Shown: in pieces, positions 28,649-37,550 of the stretch
Layout: every line of letters begins with the position of its first letter
How positions within the stretch are numbered: position 1 is the stretch's first letter
Assembly (NCBI RefSeq): GCF_008151785.1
Contig: NZ_CP036523.1
Location: 434,001-498,000 of the forward strand
Source: Peptacetobacter hiranonis
GTDB taxonomy: Bacteria > Bacillota > Clostridia > Peptostreptococcales > Peptostreptococcaceae
Length of the DNA stretch: 64,000 nucleotides
Direction of reading: 5' to 3'
The notes under the pieces: model-generated
The model's input: the letters and a program-made list of their open reading frames with translations, nothing else
Database searches by the model: none
Told to the model about the DNA's origin: nothing
Translations under genes and position numbers: made by a program

Positions 28649-29962
28649 ATGACATTGAAAGTTGGTATACCTAAAAAAATATCAATAAAATACAATGCAT
28701 ATTTATTGGATGAAACAGATTCTACAATAACAATAGAAACATCCGAGGAAAGCCTGGAACTCATACAAGATATACGTTTGGCTACTGGTAAAGAACCGAT
28801 TATAGTAAAAGGTGATGAGGAAGAAATCAAAAGGAAAATAAGTGTAAGGTATGATTCTAGAATGGAAAATAATGATGATAGGGCTCAAAAGTTATTTAAG
28901 AATATGACAGAATTTGCAATAGAGCAAAACATAAGTGATATACATATAGAACCTTTTGAAGAAGAATTCAGAATTAGGATGAGAAGAGATGGAAAGCTAG
29001 AGCTTTATGAAAATATATCAATGGCTTTTTATCCTGAAGTAGTATCTTTTATTAAATTAAAATCAGGAATGGACATAGCAGAAAAGAGATTACCACAGGA
29101 TGGAAGGCTGGAAATATTGGATAAAGATAATAGTGTAGACGTAAGAGTTTCATCTATACCGACTGTAAACGGTGAAAAAATAGTTATGAGGATTTTAAAT
29201 AAGAAAATATTTATAGAAAATATCTCAAAACCAGACTTTACTGAAGATGAAATGAAACTTGTATCAGAGATTATATCTAAGAAATCGGGAATAATACTCA
29301 TATGTGGACCCACAGGAAGTGGAAAAACAACAACAGTATATTCAATTATTAAAAAACTTATGGACTTAGAGAGAAATATCACTACAATTGAAAACCCAAT
29401 CGAATATAAGATAAAAGGTATAAATCAGATTCAAGTAAATGAGAAAATAGGATTAACCTTTGAAAAAGGGCTTAGATCAATACTTAGACAAGATCCAGAT
29501 ATAATAATGATAGGAGAAATAAGGGATACAGAAACAGCTGAAATAGCTGTCAGAGCTGCTATAACAGGACATTTAGTTATAAGTACAATTCATACAGAGG
29601 ATGCGGTGTCTACAATAATAAGATTAAATGATATGGGAGTAAAAGCGTATCTTATAAAATCATCTTTAATAGGTGTTATTTCTCAAAGATTAGTTAGAAA
29701 AAAATGCGGTCATTGTAAAAATATACCTGGACTTGTTGAAAAATGTGGATTCTGTGATGGAAGAGGATATATTGGTAGAACAGCTATACATGAAATTATG
29801 GAAATAAATGAAGATATAAAAGAAACTATAAGAGACAACTTTGATAAATCTAGAATAAAAGATGTAGCAAATAAGACGGGCATGATTAGCTTTGAAGATA
29901 GTATAAAAGAACTTTTAGAAAATGGTGTATTAGATGAGAGAGAAGTACGGAACTTGGTTTAA
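28649..29962 (+). CDS. pilB: Type IV pilus assembly ATPase PilB
   Basis: This is a hexameric cytoplasmic ATPase that powers pilus extension. In 437 residues it shows the Asp boxes and Walker A ICGPTGSGKTTT (about 221-232), Walker B-like IIMIGEIRDTETAEIAVRAAITGHL, the His box STIHTED, and a tetracysteine zinc motif (KKCGHCK, then CGFCDGRG) near residues 351-373. It is shorter than the usual 550-residue PilB because the N-terminal MshEN-type region is reduced to about 70 residues. TTG at 28655 is an alternative start 8 bp after GGGAG. It overlaps pilC by 29 bases. Confidence 0.92.
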   Translation: MTLKVGIPKKISIKYNAYLLDETDSTITIETSEESLELIQDIRLATGKEPIIVKGDEEEIKRKISVRYDSRMENNDDRAQKLFKNMTEFAIEQNISDIHIEPFEEEFRIRMRRDGKLELYENISMAFYPEVVSFIKLKSGMDIAEKRLPQDGRLEILDKDNSVDVRVSSIPTVNGEKIVMRILNKKIFIENISKPDFTEDEMKLVSEIISKKSGIILICGPTGSGKTTTVYSIIKKLMDLERNITTIENPIEYKIKGINQIQVNEKIGLTFEKGLRSILRQDPDIIMIGEIRDTETAEIAVRAAITGHLVISTIHTEDAVSTIIRLNDMGVKAYLIKSSLIGVISQRLVRKKCGHCKNIPGLVEKCGFCDGRGYIGRTAIHEIMEINEDIKETIRDNFDKSRIKDVANKTGMISFEDSIKELLENGVLDEREVRNLV

Positions 29963-31058
29963 AAAAATTAGATTTAAGGAAATAGATAATTTGGATTTAT
30001 CTACATTTAGTAAATTAAAAAAAGAAAAGAAAATAAAAAGTAAAGATCTTAGGATAATATGTAGTCAAATATCAATACTTTTAGATTCTGGTACAGGTAT
30101 AGATAAAATACTTGAAGTAATATCAGAACAGCAAAAGAAAAAATTTAGAGATAACCTTTTGTTGACTGTAAGGAATATAAAAAAGGGATATTCAATAGAA
30201 AATTCTTTTAGAAGTAGCGATTTATTTAGTGAATTCTTTTGCAATATGATAAAATGTGGAGAAAATTCAGGGAAACTAAGTAGTGTACTAAAAGATATGT
30301 CCAACTATTATGAAAGAGATTATAGGATTAAATCAAAATTAAAGTCAATAATGATATACCCAGCAATACTATTAATTATGATGTTTGTTGCGCTTATTTT
30401 TATAATGTATGCAGTTATACCAAATTTTGCATTGGTATTTGAAAGTAACAATATAGAGCCACCATTTTTTAGTTATTTAGTTATAACAGTAATGATGTTT
30501 TTAAAAGAATATATGAGTATTCTAATTCCTATGTTTACTATAATAATTAGTCTATTATATATATCTATAAAAAACAGCGAAGATTATATAGAAAAGTTAG
30601 ATAGATTAAAAAGTACTTTTCCTATATTGAAAAAGTATTACTTAATGTCTATGACAGCAGCTTTTTCGAGAAATATGTATATTATGCTAAAAAGTGGAAT
30701 ACCTCTTGTAGAGGCAATAGATATAGCATCTGATATAACAGGAAATGTATATATACAAAGGAAATTAGAAATATCTATTAGGTATATCAATAAAGGAAAT
30801 AGTATCTCCAAATCTATAGAATTATCGAGTATATTTCCCGATATGTTTGTATCCATGATAAAAAATGGTGAGGAAAGCGGAAATATAGAAAGAAGTTTTC
30901 AATATATAAATGACTTTTTTGAGAATGAACTAGACATAATGACAGACAGAATTGTCAGATTGGTAGAACCAATAATTACAATAATAATGGGAATTGTTAT
31001 AGGCGCATTGATAATTGCTATAGTGATGCCTATGTTTGACGCAATAACAGCTATTTAA
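29934..31058 (+). CDS. pilC: Type IV pilus inner-membrane platform protein PilC
   Basis: The platform protein couples PilB to pilin insertion. It has 374 residues and two GspF domains (about 40-160 and 240-365), with hydrophobic helices around 145-165, 190-210 and 350-370. Conserved motifs include GENSGKLSSVLKDMSNYYERD in the first domain and the matching GEESGNIERSFQYINDFFENE in the second. It starts inside pilB, indicating coupling. Glutamine codons are mostly CAA, unlike the metabolic genes. Confidence 0.9.
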   Translation: MREKYGTWFKKIRFKEIDNLDLSTFSKLKKEKKIKSKDLRIICSQISILLDSGTGIDKILEVISEQQKKKFRDNLLLTVRNIKKGYSIENSFRSSDLFSEFFCNMIKCGENSGKLSSVLKDMSNYYERDYRIKSKLKSIMIYPAILLIMMFVALIFIMYAVIPNFALVFESNNIEPPFFSYLVITVMMFLKEYMSILIPMFTIIISLLYISIKNSEDYIEKLDRLKSTFPILKKYYLMSMTAAFSRNMYIMLKSGIPLVEAIDIASDITGNVYIQRKLEISIRYINKGNSISKSIELSSIFPDMFVSMIKNGEESGNIERSFQYINDFFENELDIMTDRIVRLVEPIITIIMGIVIGALIIAIVMPMFDAITAI

Positions 31059-31113
31059 AAAGTTATTCTATTAAAATTGTAAAATCATGACTAATAAGAA
31101 ATATTACTGTAGT

Positions 31114-31140
31114 ATCCGGCGATTGATTAAATCGCCGGAT
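31114..31140 (+). other. GC-rich hairpin in front of the pilin gene
   Basis: ATCCGGCGAT (31114-31123) and ATCGCCGGAT (31131-31140) form a perfect 10-bp stem with loop TGATTAA. It ends 8 nt before the pilin Shine-Dalgarno and has no T-run. It is strikingly GC-rich for this region. It may protect the pilin mRNA 5' end after processing. Confidence 0.7.
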
Positions 31141-31161
31141 AAAAATCAGGAGGGATTAAAT

Positions 31162-31584
31162 ATGAAATTTAATAAAATTCTTAGCATAAGTAATGAAGAA
31201 ATAAAGACTAATAAAAGACCTGGATTTACATTGGTTGAAATGATAATAGTTGTAACAATTCTTGGAATTTTGGCAAGTGTTGCAATAGTTAAATACGGGA
31301 AAGTAGAATCAAATGCAAAGAAAAATATAGATTATACAAATGCATCTAATATAGCATCAGCAGCTATAATTGCTATGAGTGAGGGGATACCATCAAGTCA
31401 GATAACAGTTAATAATTTAGTTACTAAAGGTTATTTGAATAGTGAGCCTAAACCACAAAGTATAGACGCAGAAGGGTTTGTCATAGAAACAAATGATGAT
31501 GGTAAAAATATTACAGTTAAAGCTGGAGAAAACATAATGTATCCAAAGCCTGAAACAAAGATAGACAATAGTGTTAAAGAATAA
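31162..31584 (+). CDS. pilA: Type IV pilin (major pilin candidate)
   Basis: This is a 140-residue class III signal prepilin. The leader is 21 residues long. Cleavage is expected in RPG/FTLVEMIIVVTILGILASVAI, with Glu at mature position 5 and a hydrophobic helix that anchors and packs the pilus. The mature protein is only about 119 residues, lacks cysteine, and has a short C-terminal domain. I use the ATG at 31162 after AGGAGGG. An upstream in-frame start at 31087 would put the hairpin inside the gene and has no ribosome site. No prepilin peptidase gene is in this locus. Confidence 0.9.
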   Translation: MKFNKILSISNEEIKTNKRPGFTLVEMIIVVTILGILASVAIVKYGKVESNAKKNIDYTNASNIASAAIIAMSEGIPSSQITVNNLVTKGYLNSEPKPQSIDAEGFVIETNDDGKNITVKAGENIMYPKPETKIDNSVKE

Positions 31585-31614
31585 AATATAAATTTGTGTA
31601 TTGGAGAAAAGAAT

Positions 31615-32481
31615 ATGATAGGTATAAAAGAAGTTGTTCATTTGAATATATATCCAACAAAATATAGTTGCAAGATAATATTTTTTAAAATAGATAATAA
31701 TAAAATAGAAATATTATCTGAAGTGGATAAAAAAATTTTAATGGATAATAGGGTTTTTATAGAAAAAAATGCTAGAGAAGATTATATAAATGAAATTGCA
31801 ACATATATTTTAAATGAGAAACTAAAATATAAAAAATGTGAATCTATATTTATAAATATACAAGAAAATGATATTATACTAAAAAATATAAAGATAGATT
31901 CTGATATAAAGAAAAAGGCAATAATCAAAGCTGTAGATATAGAAATTAAGGAATTTTGTAATAGCTCTATAAACAACTATTGTATAGATTACAAAAAGAT
32001 GTATAATGATGGTGTGGATACAGAGGTACAAGTAGTATTATTTCCAAAGAAGTACATAGACCTATTTTCTGAAATATGTGATCGAATAGGGATTGAAAAA
32101 AGAGCTATGCACACCAACTTCAATCTATTGGAAAGATTATTGTTAAAAAAGAATGTGATGGAATCAATGAATAATTTAGAATTTGGTGTAGTAGAGTTTA
32201 GAGAAAAGGATTTAGTAATAAGTATATTCTCAAATAGAATGATAAAAAACAGCTATGTCATAAAAAAAGATGAATTTACGCAGGAAATAGGAGAAAGTCT
32301 ATTTGGAAAATGTAAATCAATACTAGTATTAGGCGAAAAATGTATCGATGATATAAAAATGGTTCAAACATTTTCAAAAATAATGGAGATAGACTTTGAA
32401 AATGATATTGAATATATAAGAAACTATAAAAGAGTATCGCCTAAAGAATATTTCAACATAACCGCTAAAATAATTAATTGA
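31615..32481 (+). CDS. Probable PilM-like pilus assembly protein
   Basis: This 288-residue cytoplasmic protein lies between the pilin and PilN/PilO-like genes, where PilM normally sits. Visible features: an alternating beta/alpha pattern compatible with an actin-like ATPase fold, but the canonical PilM/FtsA phosphate motifs are not obvious. It ends with a segment (about residues 190-270) that aligns without gaps to the next gene. The ATG at 31615 lies 9 bp after GGAG. The PilM assignment is by position and size, with weak sequence support. Confidence 0.5.
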   Translation: MIGIKEVVHLNIYPTKYSCKIIFFKIDNNKIEILSEVDKKILMDNRVFIEKNAREDYINEIATYILNEKLKYKKCESIFINIQENDIILKNIKIDSDIKKKAIIKAVDIEIKEFCNSSINNYCIDYKKMYNDGVDTEVQVVLFPKKYIDLFSEICDRIGIEKRAMHTNFNLLERLLLKKNVMESMNNLEFGVVEFREKDLVISIFSNRMIKNSYVIKKDEFTQEIGESLFGKCKSILVLGEKCIDDIKMVQTFSKIMEIDFENDIEYIRNYKRVSPKEYFNITAKIIN

Positions 32482-32500
32482 AAAATTAGGAGGGAGAAAA

Positions 32501-32872
32501 ATGAAGGATAAAGAATTAGACTTTCCACGTGAATTAAAAGACTTCAAAACAAAAGAATTAAAACACCTATCATCAGGAAATGTACGGATTGTTATGTTCA
32601 ATAAGGAAGAGGTAAATATAGGGGTATATTTAAACAAAATATTATACAAAAAATATAAAGTGAAAAAGAAAGATCTCACTTATGAAGTAATATTGTATAT
32701 TTTTAGCGATGTTGAAAAAGTATATGGATTTGGATGCAACACTATTGATGATATGAAAATATTTGAAATGATTGCAGAATCAAAAGGTATAGATCTTCAA
32801 AATGATTTAGACTCTTATTCTGCAATGAACTTAAGTGGCTTTGGTGACGAAATAAAAAGAAAATTAAACTAA
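32501..32872 (+). CDS. Short duplicate of the PilM-like C-terminal region
   Basis: This 123-residue protein of unknown function has no signal or membrane segment. From about residue 29 it aligns gap-free over 75 positions with the C-terminal part of the preceding PilM-like protein, with 19 identities and many conservative changes. Shared landmarks are KK.+.T.E, IDD.K and ID..ND. It looks like a partial tandem duplication kept as a separate gene with its own AGGAGGG ribosome site. Confidence 0.6.
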   Translation: MKDKELDFPRELKDFKTKELKHLSSGNVRIVMFNKEEVNIGVYLNKILYKKYKVKKKDLTYEVILYIFSDVEKVYGFGCNTIDDMKIFEMIAESKGIDLQNDLDSYSAMNLSGFGDEIKRKLN

Positions 32873-32878
32873 TATATT

Positions 32879-32915
32879 AAAGGATTAAAAATATTGCCTA
32901 TATTTTTAATCCTTT
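32879..32915 (+). other. Perfect 15-bp intercistronic hairpin in the pilus operon
   Basis: AAAGGATTAAAAATA (32879-32893) and TATTTTTAATCCTTT (32901-32915) flank a 7-nt loop. No T-run follows, so it is more likely an mRNA stability or partial attenuation element between the duplicate gene and the PilN-like gene. Confidence 0.65.
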
Positions 32916-32952
32916 AAATTAAGAAAATATTTGAATAGCGGTGATTATAATT

Positions 32953-33417
32953 ATGTTGAAGAAAAAAGACGAATATAAATTAAAAAATTACTTTGAATAT
33001 AATAGAAGAAATAGCATAAGTATAACTAGAATACTATCATTAGTTCTTATAGGTGTAATAGCGTTTAATATTTTTAGCAGCATACAGGAAATAAAGGATA
33101 TGCAGAGCTATATTTTGGGAAATAGTGATAGCGAGTCACTATTACTCGATTCAAAAGAAGAACTAAAGAGCATAGAAAATACTAATGATAAAAATATAGA
33201 TATAAATAATGTTAGGAAAATATTTGAAGTAGCTGGATTAGAAAATATAGATAGTCTATACATAGACCAAAATACTACTAATATTATAGGCAAGACTACG
33301 GATATAAAAACAATAGAAAAGCTTATGAAAAATAAATTACTAAAAGAATCTCATGTAAAAAGAATAGAAGGCAGAGATTTATATAAATTTGAAATAGATT
33401 CTGGAGAGGGTTTTTAG
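32953..33417 (+). CDS. PilN-like pilus assembly protein
   Basis: This 154-residue bitopic protein has a basic N-terminal cytoplasmic tail (MLKKKDEYKLKNYFEYNRRN), one transmembrane helix at about 25-42 (ILSLVLIGVIAFNIF), then an extracytoplasmic region with a coiled-coil start. This is the topology of PilN, which binds PilM through the tail and pairs with PilO. I use the ATG at 32953; GGTGAT serves as a weak ribosome site, and a GTG at 32941 is an alternative. The assignment rests on topology and position. Confidence 0.55.
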   Translation: MLKKKDEYKLKNYFEYNRRNSISITRILSLVLIGVIAFNIFSSIQEIKDMQSYILGNSDSESLLLDSKEELKSIENTNDKNIDINNVRKIFEVAGLENIDSLYIDQNTTNIIGKTTDIKTIEKLMKNKLLKESHVKRIEGRDLYKFEIDSGEGF

Positions 33418-33418
33418 T

Positions 33419-33967
33419 ATGAAAAACAATAAAAAACAGATTTATAAACTTATATTTCTAATCATAACACTAATGGCTACAAAAGTATGTGTAATAAATC
33501 CTATAGAAGAAAAGAAAGTTATATTAAAAAATGAAAAAAGCAAAATTACTCAAGATATAGAAGATGTTGAAAAATATAAAAAACAAGCAGCAGAACTAAA
33601 ACAGCTTGAAAAAATAAAAAATAGCAAAAAACTATTCTCTGAAAAAGACGATGTAATTGAAATACAAAATGCGATAAACAAGATTGTATACGTAGAAAGC
33701 ATAGAAAATCTAATGGAAATTGATGAAAATGGTTTAGAAGTATCTAAAATAAATCTAAAATTCACCGGAACATATGACGAGATATTTAGAGGTATAGATA
33801 CTCTAAAATCAAAAGGACTGTCAGAGATGATAAAATCAATATCCATATCTAAAATATCAAAACCAATAATTCCAGACATAGAACAAATAGACCAATCCAC
33901 AGACAACGCACCTAAAAAAACTACAAAAACAACATTTGAATGTACTCTAAAACTGTATAAAAACTAA
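33419..33967 (+). CDS. PilO-like pilus assembly protein
   Basis: This 182-residue bitopic protein has a short cytoplasmic tail, one transmembrane helix at about 9-27, a coiled coil (about 30-75, rich in Glu/Lys), and a ferredoxin-like-sized C-terminal domain. It follows the PilN-like gene with 1 bp between them, as pilN-pilO pairs do. It is the last gene of the pilus operon. No secretin gene is present, as expected for a Gram-positive. Confidence 0.55.
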   Translation: MKNNKKQIYKLIFLIITLMATKVCVINPIEEKKVILKNEKSKITQDIEDVEKYKKQAAELKQLEKIKNSKKLFSEKDDVIEIQNAINKIVYVESIENLMEIDENGLEVSKINLKFTGTYDEIFRGIDTLKSKGLSEMIKSISISKISKPIIPDIEQIDQSTDNAPKKTTKTTFECTLKLYKN

Positions 33968-34082
33968 ATTAACATTCCTTGTCAAATGAAAACGAAATAA
34001 TAGTAGATTGATTACCAAAAAAATGATAAAATATAAAGATGTGTAAAAAGTTATAAAAAATGATAAGGGAGTGAAAAAAATA

Positions 34083-35129
34083 GTGCTATTAAATAGAAAT
34101 GATAAATGCTACTGTGGAAGTGGAAAAAAATATAAAAATTGTTGTATGGAAAAAGATATAGAAATAGAAAGATTTGCAAGAAAAGTAAAAATAGTAGAGG
34201 ATGCGCAGGCTAAATATGCTGAAACATACATAAAAATACTAAACTTCTCTAAAGAAGAAAGATTTGCAGAATACAGAAAAAGTGCTGAAGACATATTCTA
34301 CATACTAAACAGTGAAAGTGTAAAAAATAAATTTGGAAAATTCTTCAACACATACTTCATAAGTGACTGCTTATTAGAAGGAAAAAGTACATTAACACAG
34401 ATATATGCAGCAGAAAACGAAGCAACTGACAAAGAACTAAGAATAATGAACAGCCTTATAAATTCTTACGTGAGCATATACACAATAGAAAAGAAAGAAA
34501 ACGACAGAGCTATATTAAAAGACTGTCTACTAAATGAAACAGTATCTGTAGATGATATAAAACTTCTAAAAGACTTCTCAGAAGGTGATAGCATAATAGC
34601 TAGAATAGTAGAAGTAAATGGATTAAGAATACTAATAGACATAACTGTAAAAATAGATGAAGGATCTAAAGAATTTATGGTTAATGATATGGGTGGATTC
34701 TATGAAAACAACAAAGAAGACTGGCCAAATGAAAAAATATTCTTAGCTTACAATACTCATATATTCTACAAATACCTACAGCAGTTACTAGACGAAGAAG
34801 TATCTAGCTATGTAAGAGAAACATTAAATGCTGAATCAAAAGAAGTAGAAAACACAGAAGTATCAAATGAAGTAGAGGATGATGGAAGCATAGCATCAAT
34901 AATAAATAAACTTGCTGATGAAGACTGTAAAGAAGAATGTTTAGCATTCTGGAAAGAATATGAAGCAAGCCACGATGATATAAAAGGATCTGAAGCAGGA
35001 TGGGCTGCAGCAGTAGAATACTTAATTAAAAAAGAAAATGCAATAGCAGCAACTCAGCAGCAGATATCTGAAAAATATAAAATAAGCCCAAGTACAATAG
35101 GAAAAAGAGCAAAAGAATTAAAAGCTTAG
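34083..35129 (+). CDS. SEC-C zinc-motif protein with C-terminal helix-turn-helix
   Basis: Function unknown. The N terminus carries a SEC-C motif, NDKCYCGSGKKYKNCC, the zinc-binding module found at the end of SecA and in many unrelated proteins. The middle is helical. The last 50 residues (AAAVEYLIKKENAIAATQQQ..., then ISEKYKISPSTIGKRAKEL) form a helix-turn-helix like that of TFIIB-core or simple DNA-binding domains. The GTG at 34083 follows AAGGGAG at 11 bp; a GTG at 34071 overlaps that site. The product is about 348 residues. It may link a zinc-sensing or binding module to DNA. Confidence 0.7.
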   Translation: MLLNRNDKCYCGSGKKYKNCCMEKDIEIERFARKVKIVEDAQAKYAETYIKILNFSKEERFAEYRKSAEDIFYILNSESVKNKFGKFFNTYFISDCLLEGKSTLTQIYAAENEATDKELRIMNSLINSYVSIYTIEKKENDRAILKDCLLNETVSVDDIKLLKDFSEGDSIIARIVEVNGLRILIDITVKIDEGSKEFMVNDMGGFYENNKEDWPNEKIFLAYNTHIFYKYLQQLLDEEVSSYVRETLNAESKEVENTEVSNEVEDDGSIASIINKLADEDCKEECLAFWKEYEASHDDIKGSEAGWAAAVEYLIKKENAIAATQQQISEKYKISPSTIGKRAKELKA

Positions 35130-35280
35130 TATAAAAAAATTGGCGTAATTGTAAAACACTTGTAAAAACAATTAAAAAAGTCAAAAAAGAAAATTTTTTA
35201 TATCAGTACTAAAGATGTTATAGTATAATGTAGTTAACTAGATAAACTAGATAACATCTAAAAAGAGAGGGTATAAAATT

Positions 35281-35649
35281 ATGAGTTTAAAATTAGGAAA
35301 TGCCATAGCAGTGGCAACAGATTATATAAAATCAAATCCAGCTGTACCAGTTTACAAAGATGGAGAAAACCTATATGCAGTAATATACCATATAGAAATT
35401 GGTTACAACAAAAACCACGAATCTAACGTAAAACAGTACATAATAATAGATTACAAAGACTTTTCTTTATCAGAAGCAGAAAGAGCTGAACTAATAGACT
35501 TAGCTAAATCTTACTGCGAATCAAAAGGTATAGAAAACGACGAAAATCTTGAAATAAACTTACTTGACAATGAAGAAGCAGAAAACTTCATAGAAAAAGT
35601 ATTTAACAACATGAAAGTAATAAGAGGTCTTATAACTAAGAAGTGTTAA
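35281..35649 (+). CDS. Conserved-looking protein of unknown function
   Basis: This 122-residue soluble, acidic protein has no recognised domain. It shows two beta-rich stretches (PAVPVYKDGENLYAVIYHIEI and VKQYIIIDYKDFSL) followed by helices. GAGAGGG precedes the ATG, and TATAAT at 35224-35229 is a likely -10. It has no operon partners. It is followed by a large terminator structure. Confidence 0.7.
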   Translation: MSLKLGNAIAVATDYIKSNPAVPVYKDGENLYAVIYHIEIGYNKNHESNVKQYIIIDYKDFSLSEAERAELIDLAKSYCESKGIENDENLEINLLDNEEAENFIEKVFNNMKVIRGLITKKC

Positions 35650-35742
35650 GGTCGTCTAACTAGTTTGTATTTAATTAATGTCGAATGGCATGATTGCTGT
35701 TCGGCATTATTTTAAATACCGATTTTTAGACGGCCTTTTTTA
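35648..35742 (+). terminator. Large two-level terminator hairpin
   Basis: The outer stem AAGGTCGTCTAA (35648-35659) pairs with TTAGACGGCCTT (35726-35737) with one wobble and runs into Ts. It encloses a second stem-loop, ATGTCGAA..TTCGGCAT (about 35678-35707). The element begins on the stop codon of the preceding gene. It lacks the conserved boxes of the repeated elements described further downstream. Confidence 0.7.
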
Positions 35743-35769
35743 AGGTAGAAATTTAGAAAGGAGAAAATT

Positions 35770-37368
35770 ATGCTAAGAGTATCAAACTTAAAGCTTACAA
35801 TAGATGAAGAGATAAGCATACTAAAAAAATTAGTAATAAAAAAACTAGGCATAAAAGAAAATGAACTATTAAAATACAGCATATACAAAGAGTCAATTGA
35901 TGCTAGAAAAAAAGGCAATATGATGTTTGTATATACTGTAGACGTAGAATTAAAAAACGAAGAAAAAATATTAAAAAGAAAACATAAAGATGTAGTACAG
36001 GTAAAACAGAAGTCATACATAGGTGTTAAGAGCGGAAATATAGAGCCAAAAGGAAGAATTGCGGTAATAGGTAGTGGACCTGCTGGGTTATTTGCATCTT
36101 TATTATTAGCTCAGAATGGATACTGCCCTATAATGATTGAAAGAGGATCAGATGTAGATAAAAGAACTGACGATGTAAACAATTTCTGGAAAAATAGAAT
36201 CTTTAATAAAAAATCAAACGTGCAGTTTGGCGAAGGTGGAGCAGGAACATTCTCAGATGGAAAGCTAACTACAAGAGCTAAGGACATAAGATGTAGAAAA
36301 GTTCTTGAAGAGCTTGTAAACCACGATGCTCCAGATGAGATATTATATTCTCACAAGCCACACGTAGGAACAGATATACTAAAAAATGTCGTTAAAAACA
36401 TAAGAGAAGATATAAAACACCTTGGTGGAGAGGTTAGATTTGAAGCTCAGGTGACAGATATATGCATAGAAAACAATAAAATAACTAGTATAACAATAAA
36501 TGACAGCGAAAAAATAGAAGTAGAAGCAGCTATACTTGCAATAGGACACAGTGCTAGAGATACTTATGAGATGCTTTACAAAAGAGGAGTTACAATAATT
36601 CAGAAACCTTTTGCTATAGGTGCGAGAATAGAACATCCTCAGCAGATGATAAACAAATCTCAGTACGGTGAATATTTCAACCATCCTAGACTTGGAGCTG
36701 CGGACTATAGATTAATTGAGCATACATCTAATGGAAGAACAGCTTACACATTCTGTATGTGTCCTGGTGGAAGTGTAATAGCATCTGCATCAGAAGAAAA
36801 TGAGGTAGTAACAAATGGAATGAGTGAGCACAGTAGGGACAAAGAAAATGCAAACAGTGCACTATTAGTAAACGTATCTCCTGAGGACTTTGACAGCGAT
36901 TACCCACTAGCAGGTGTTGAATTCCAGAGAAAATACGAACAACTTGCTTTCAAACTAGGTGGAGAAAACTACAATGCACCTGCTCAGCTTGTAGGAGATT
37001 TCTTAAAAGACAAAGCTTCTACAAGTATAGGTGATGTCAATCCTTCATATAACCCAGGTATAACTCTAACATCTCTTGACGAATGTCTACCAGGATTTGT
37101 AGTTGAAACTATGAAAGAAGGAATTATAAAACTTGGTAGAAAATTAGAAGGATTTGACATGCACGACGCAATACTTACAGGAGTAGAAACAAGATCATCT
37201 TCTCCAATAAGAATTGTAAGAAATGAAGAAACTCTTGAAGCTATGAATGTAGCTGGACTTTTCCCATGTGGAGAGGGAGCTGGATATGCTGGAGGAATTG
37301 TAACTGCGGCAGTAGATGGAATAAAATGTGCTGAAAAAATAATAGAAAAATACAAAAGTGTAAAATAA
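35770..37368 (+). CDS. FAD-dependent dehydrogenase (uncharacterised COG2509-like family)
   Basis: This is a flavoprotein of 532 residues. The first about 90 residues form a small alpha/beta domain. Then comes the FAD dinucleotide fold IAVIGSGPAGLFASLLLAQNGY, the family motif VQFGEGGAGTFSDGKLTTR, and near the C terminus GLFPCGEGAGYAGGIVTAAVDG, which closes the FAD site. Substrate unknown. It appears monocistronic, with AAAGGAG before the ATG. Confidence 0.85.
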   Translation: MLRVSNLKLTIDEEISILKKLVIKKLGIKENELLKYSIYKESIDARKKGNMMFVYTVDVELKNEEKILKRKHKDVVQVKQKSYIGVKSGNIEPKGRIAVIGSGPAGLFASLLLAQNGYCPIMIERGSDVDKRTDDVNNFWKNRIFNKKSNVQFGEGGAGTFSDGKLTTRAKDIRCRKVLEELVNHDAPDEILYSHKPHVGTDILKNVVKNIREDIKHLGGEVRFEAQVTDICIENNKITSITINDSEKIEVEAAILAIGHSARDTYEMLYKRGVTIIQKPFAIGARIEHPQQMINKSQYGEYFNHPRLGAADYRLIEHTSNGRTAYTFCMCPGGSVIASASEENEVVTNGMSEHSRDKENANSALLVNVSPEDFDSDYPLAGVEFQRKYEQLAFKLGGENYNAPAQLVGDFLKDKASTSIGDVNPSYNPGITLTSLDECLPGFVVETMKEGIIKLGRKLEGFDMHDAILTGVETRSSSPIRIVRNEETLEAMNVAGLFPCGEGAGYAGGIVTAAVDGIKCAEKIIEKYKSVK

Positions 37369-37437
37369 TAAATATATAATTACAAAGCAAAAAAATAAAA
37401 AAAGCAGAAATTACAATGTTAAATTTGTTATGTTCTC

Positions 37438-37489
37438 TTAACATTTTTAACATAGATTTAACTAAACTAATCTTTGAATTTGCTATTAT
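37438..37489 (+). promoter_or_regulatory. Pho-box-like repeats and -10 of the Na/phosphate symporter
   Basis: TTAACA (37438-37443), TTAACA (37447-37452) and TTAACT (37458-37463) form a direct-repeat array with 9-11 bp spacing. An extended -10, TGcTATTAT (37481-37489), follows with no good -35. Bacillus PhoP boxes are repeats of TT(A/C/T)ACA at about 11 bp next to the -10. A similar array precedes pstS. Confidence 0.5.
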
Positions 37490-37550
37490 AAAATTAATAT
37501 GCATAAAGGAAAACGAATAGAAACAATCTATAACAGAGGAGGAGATTTTT

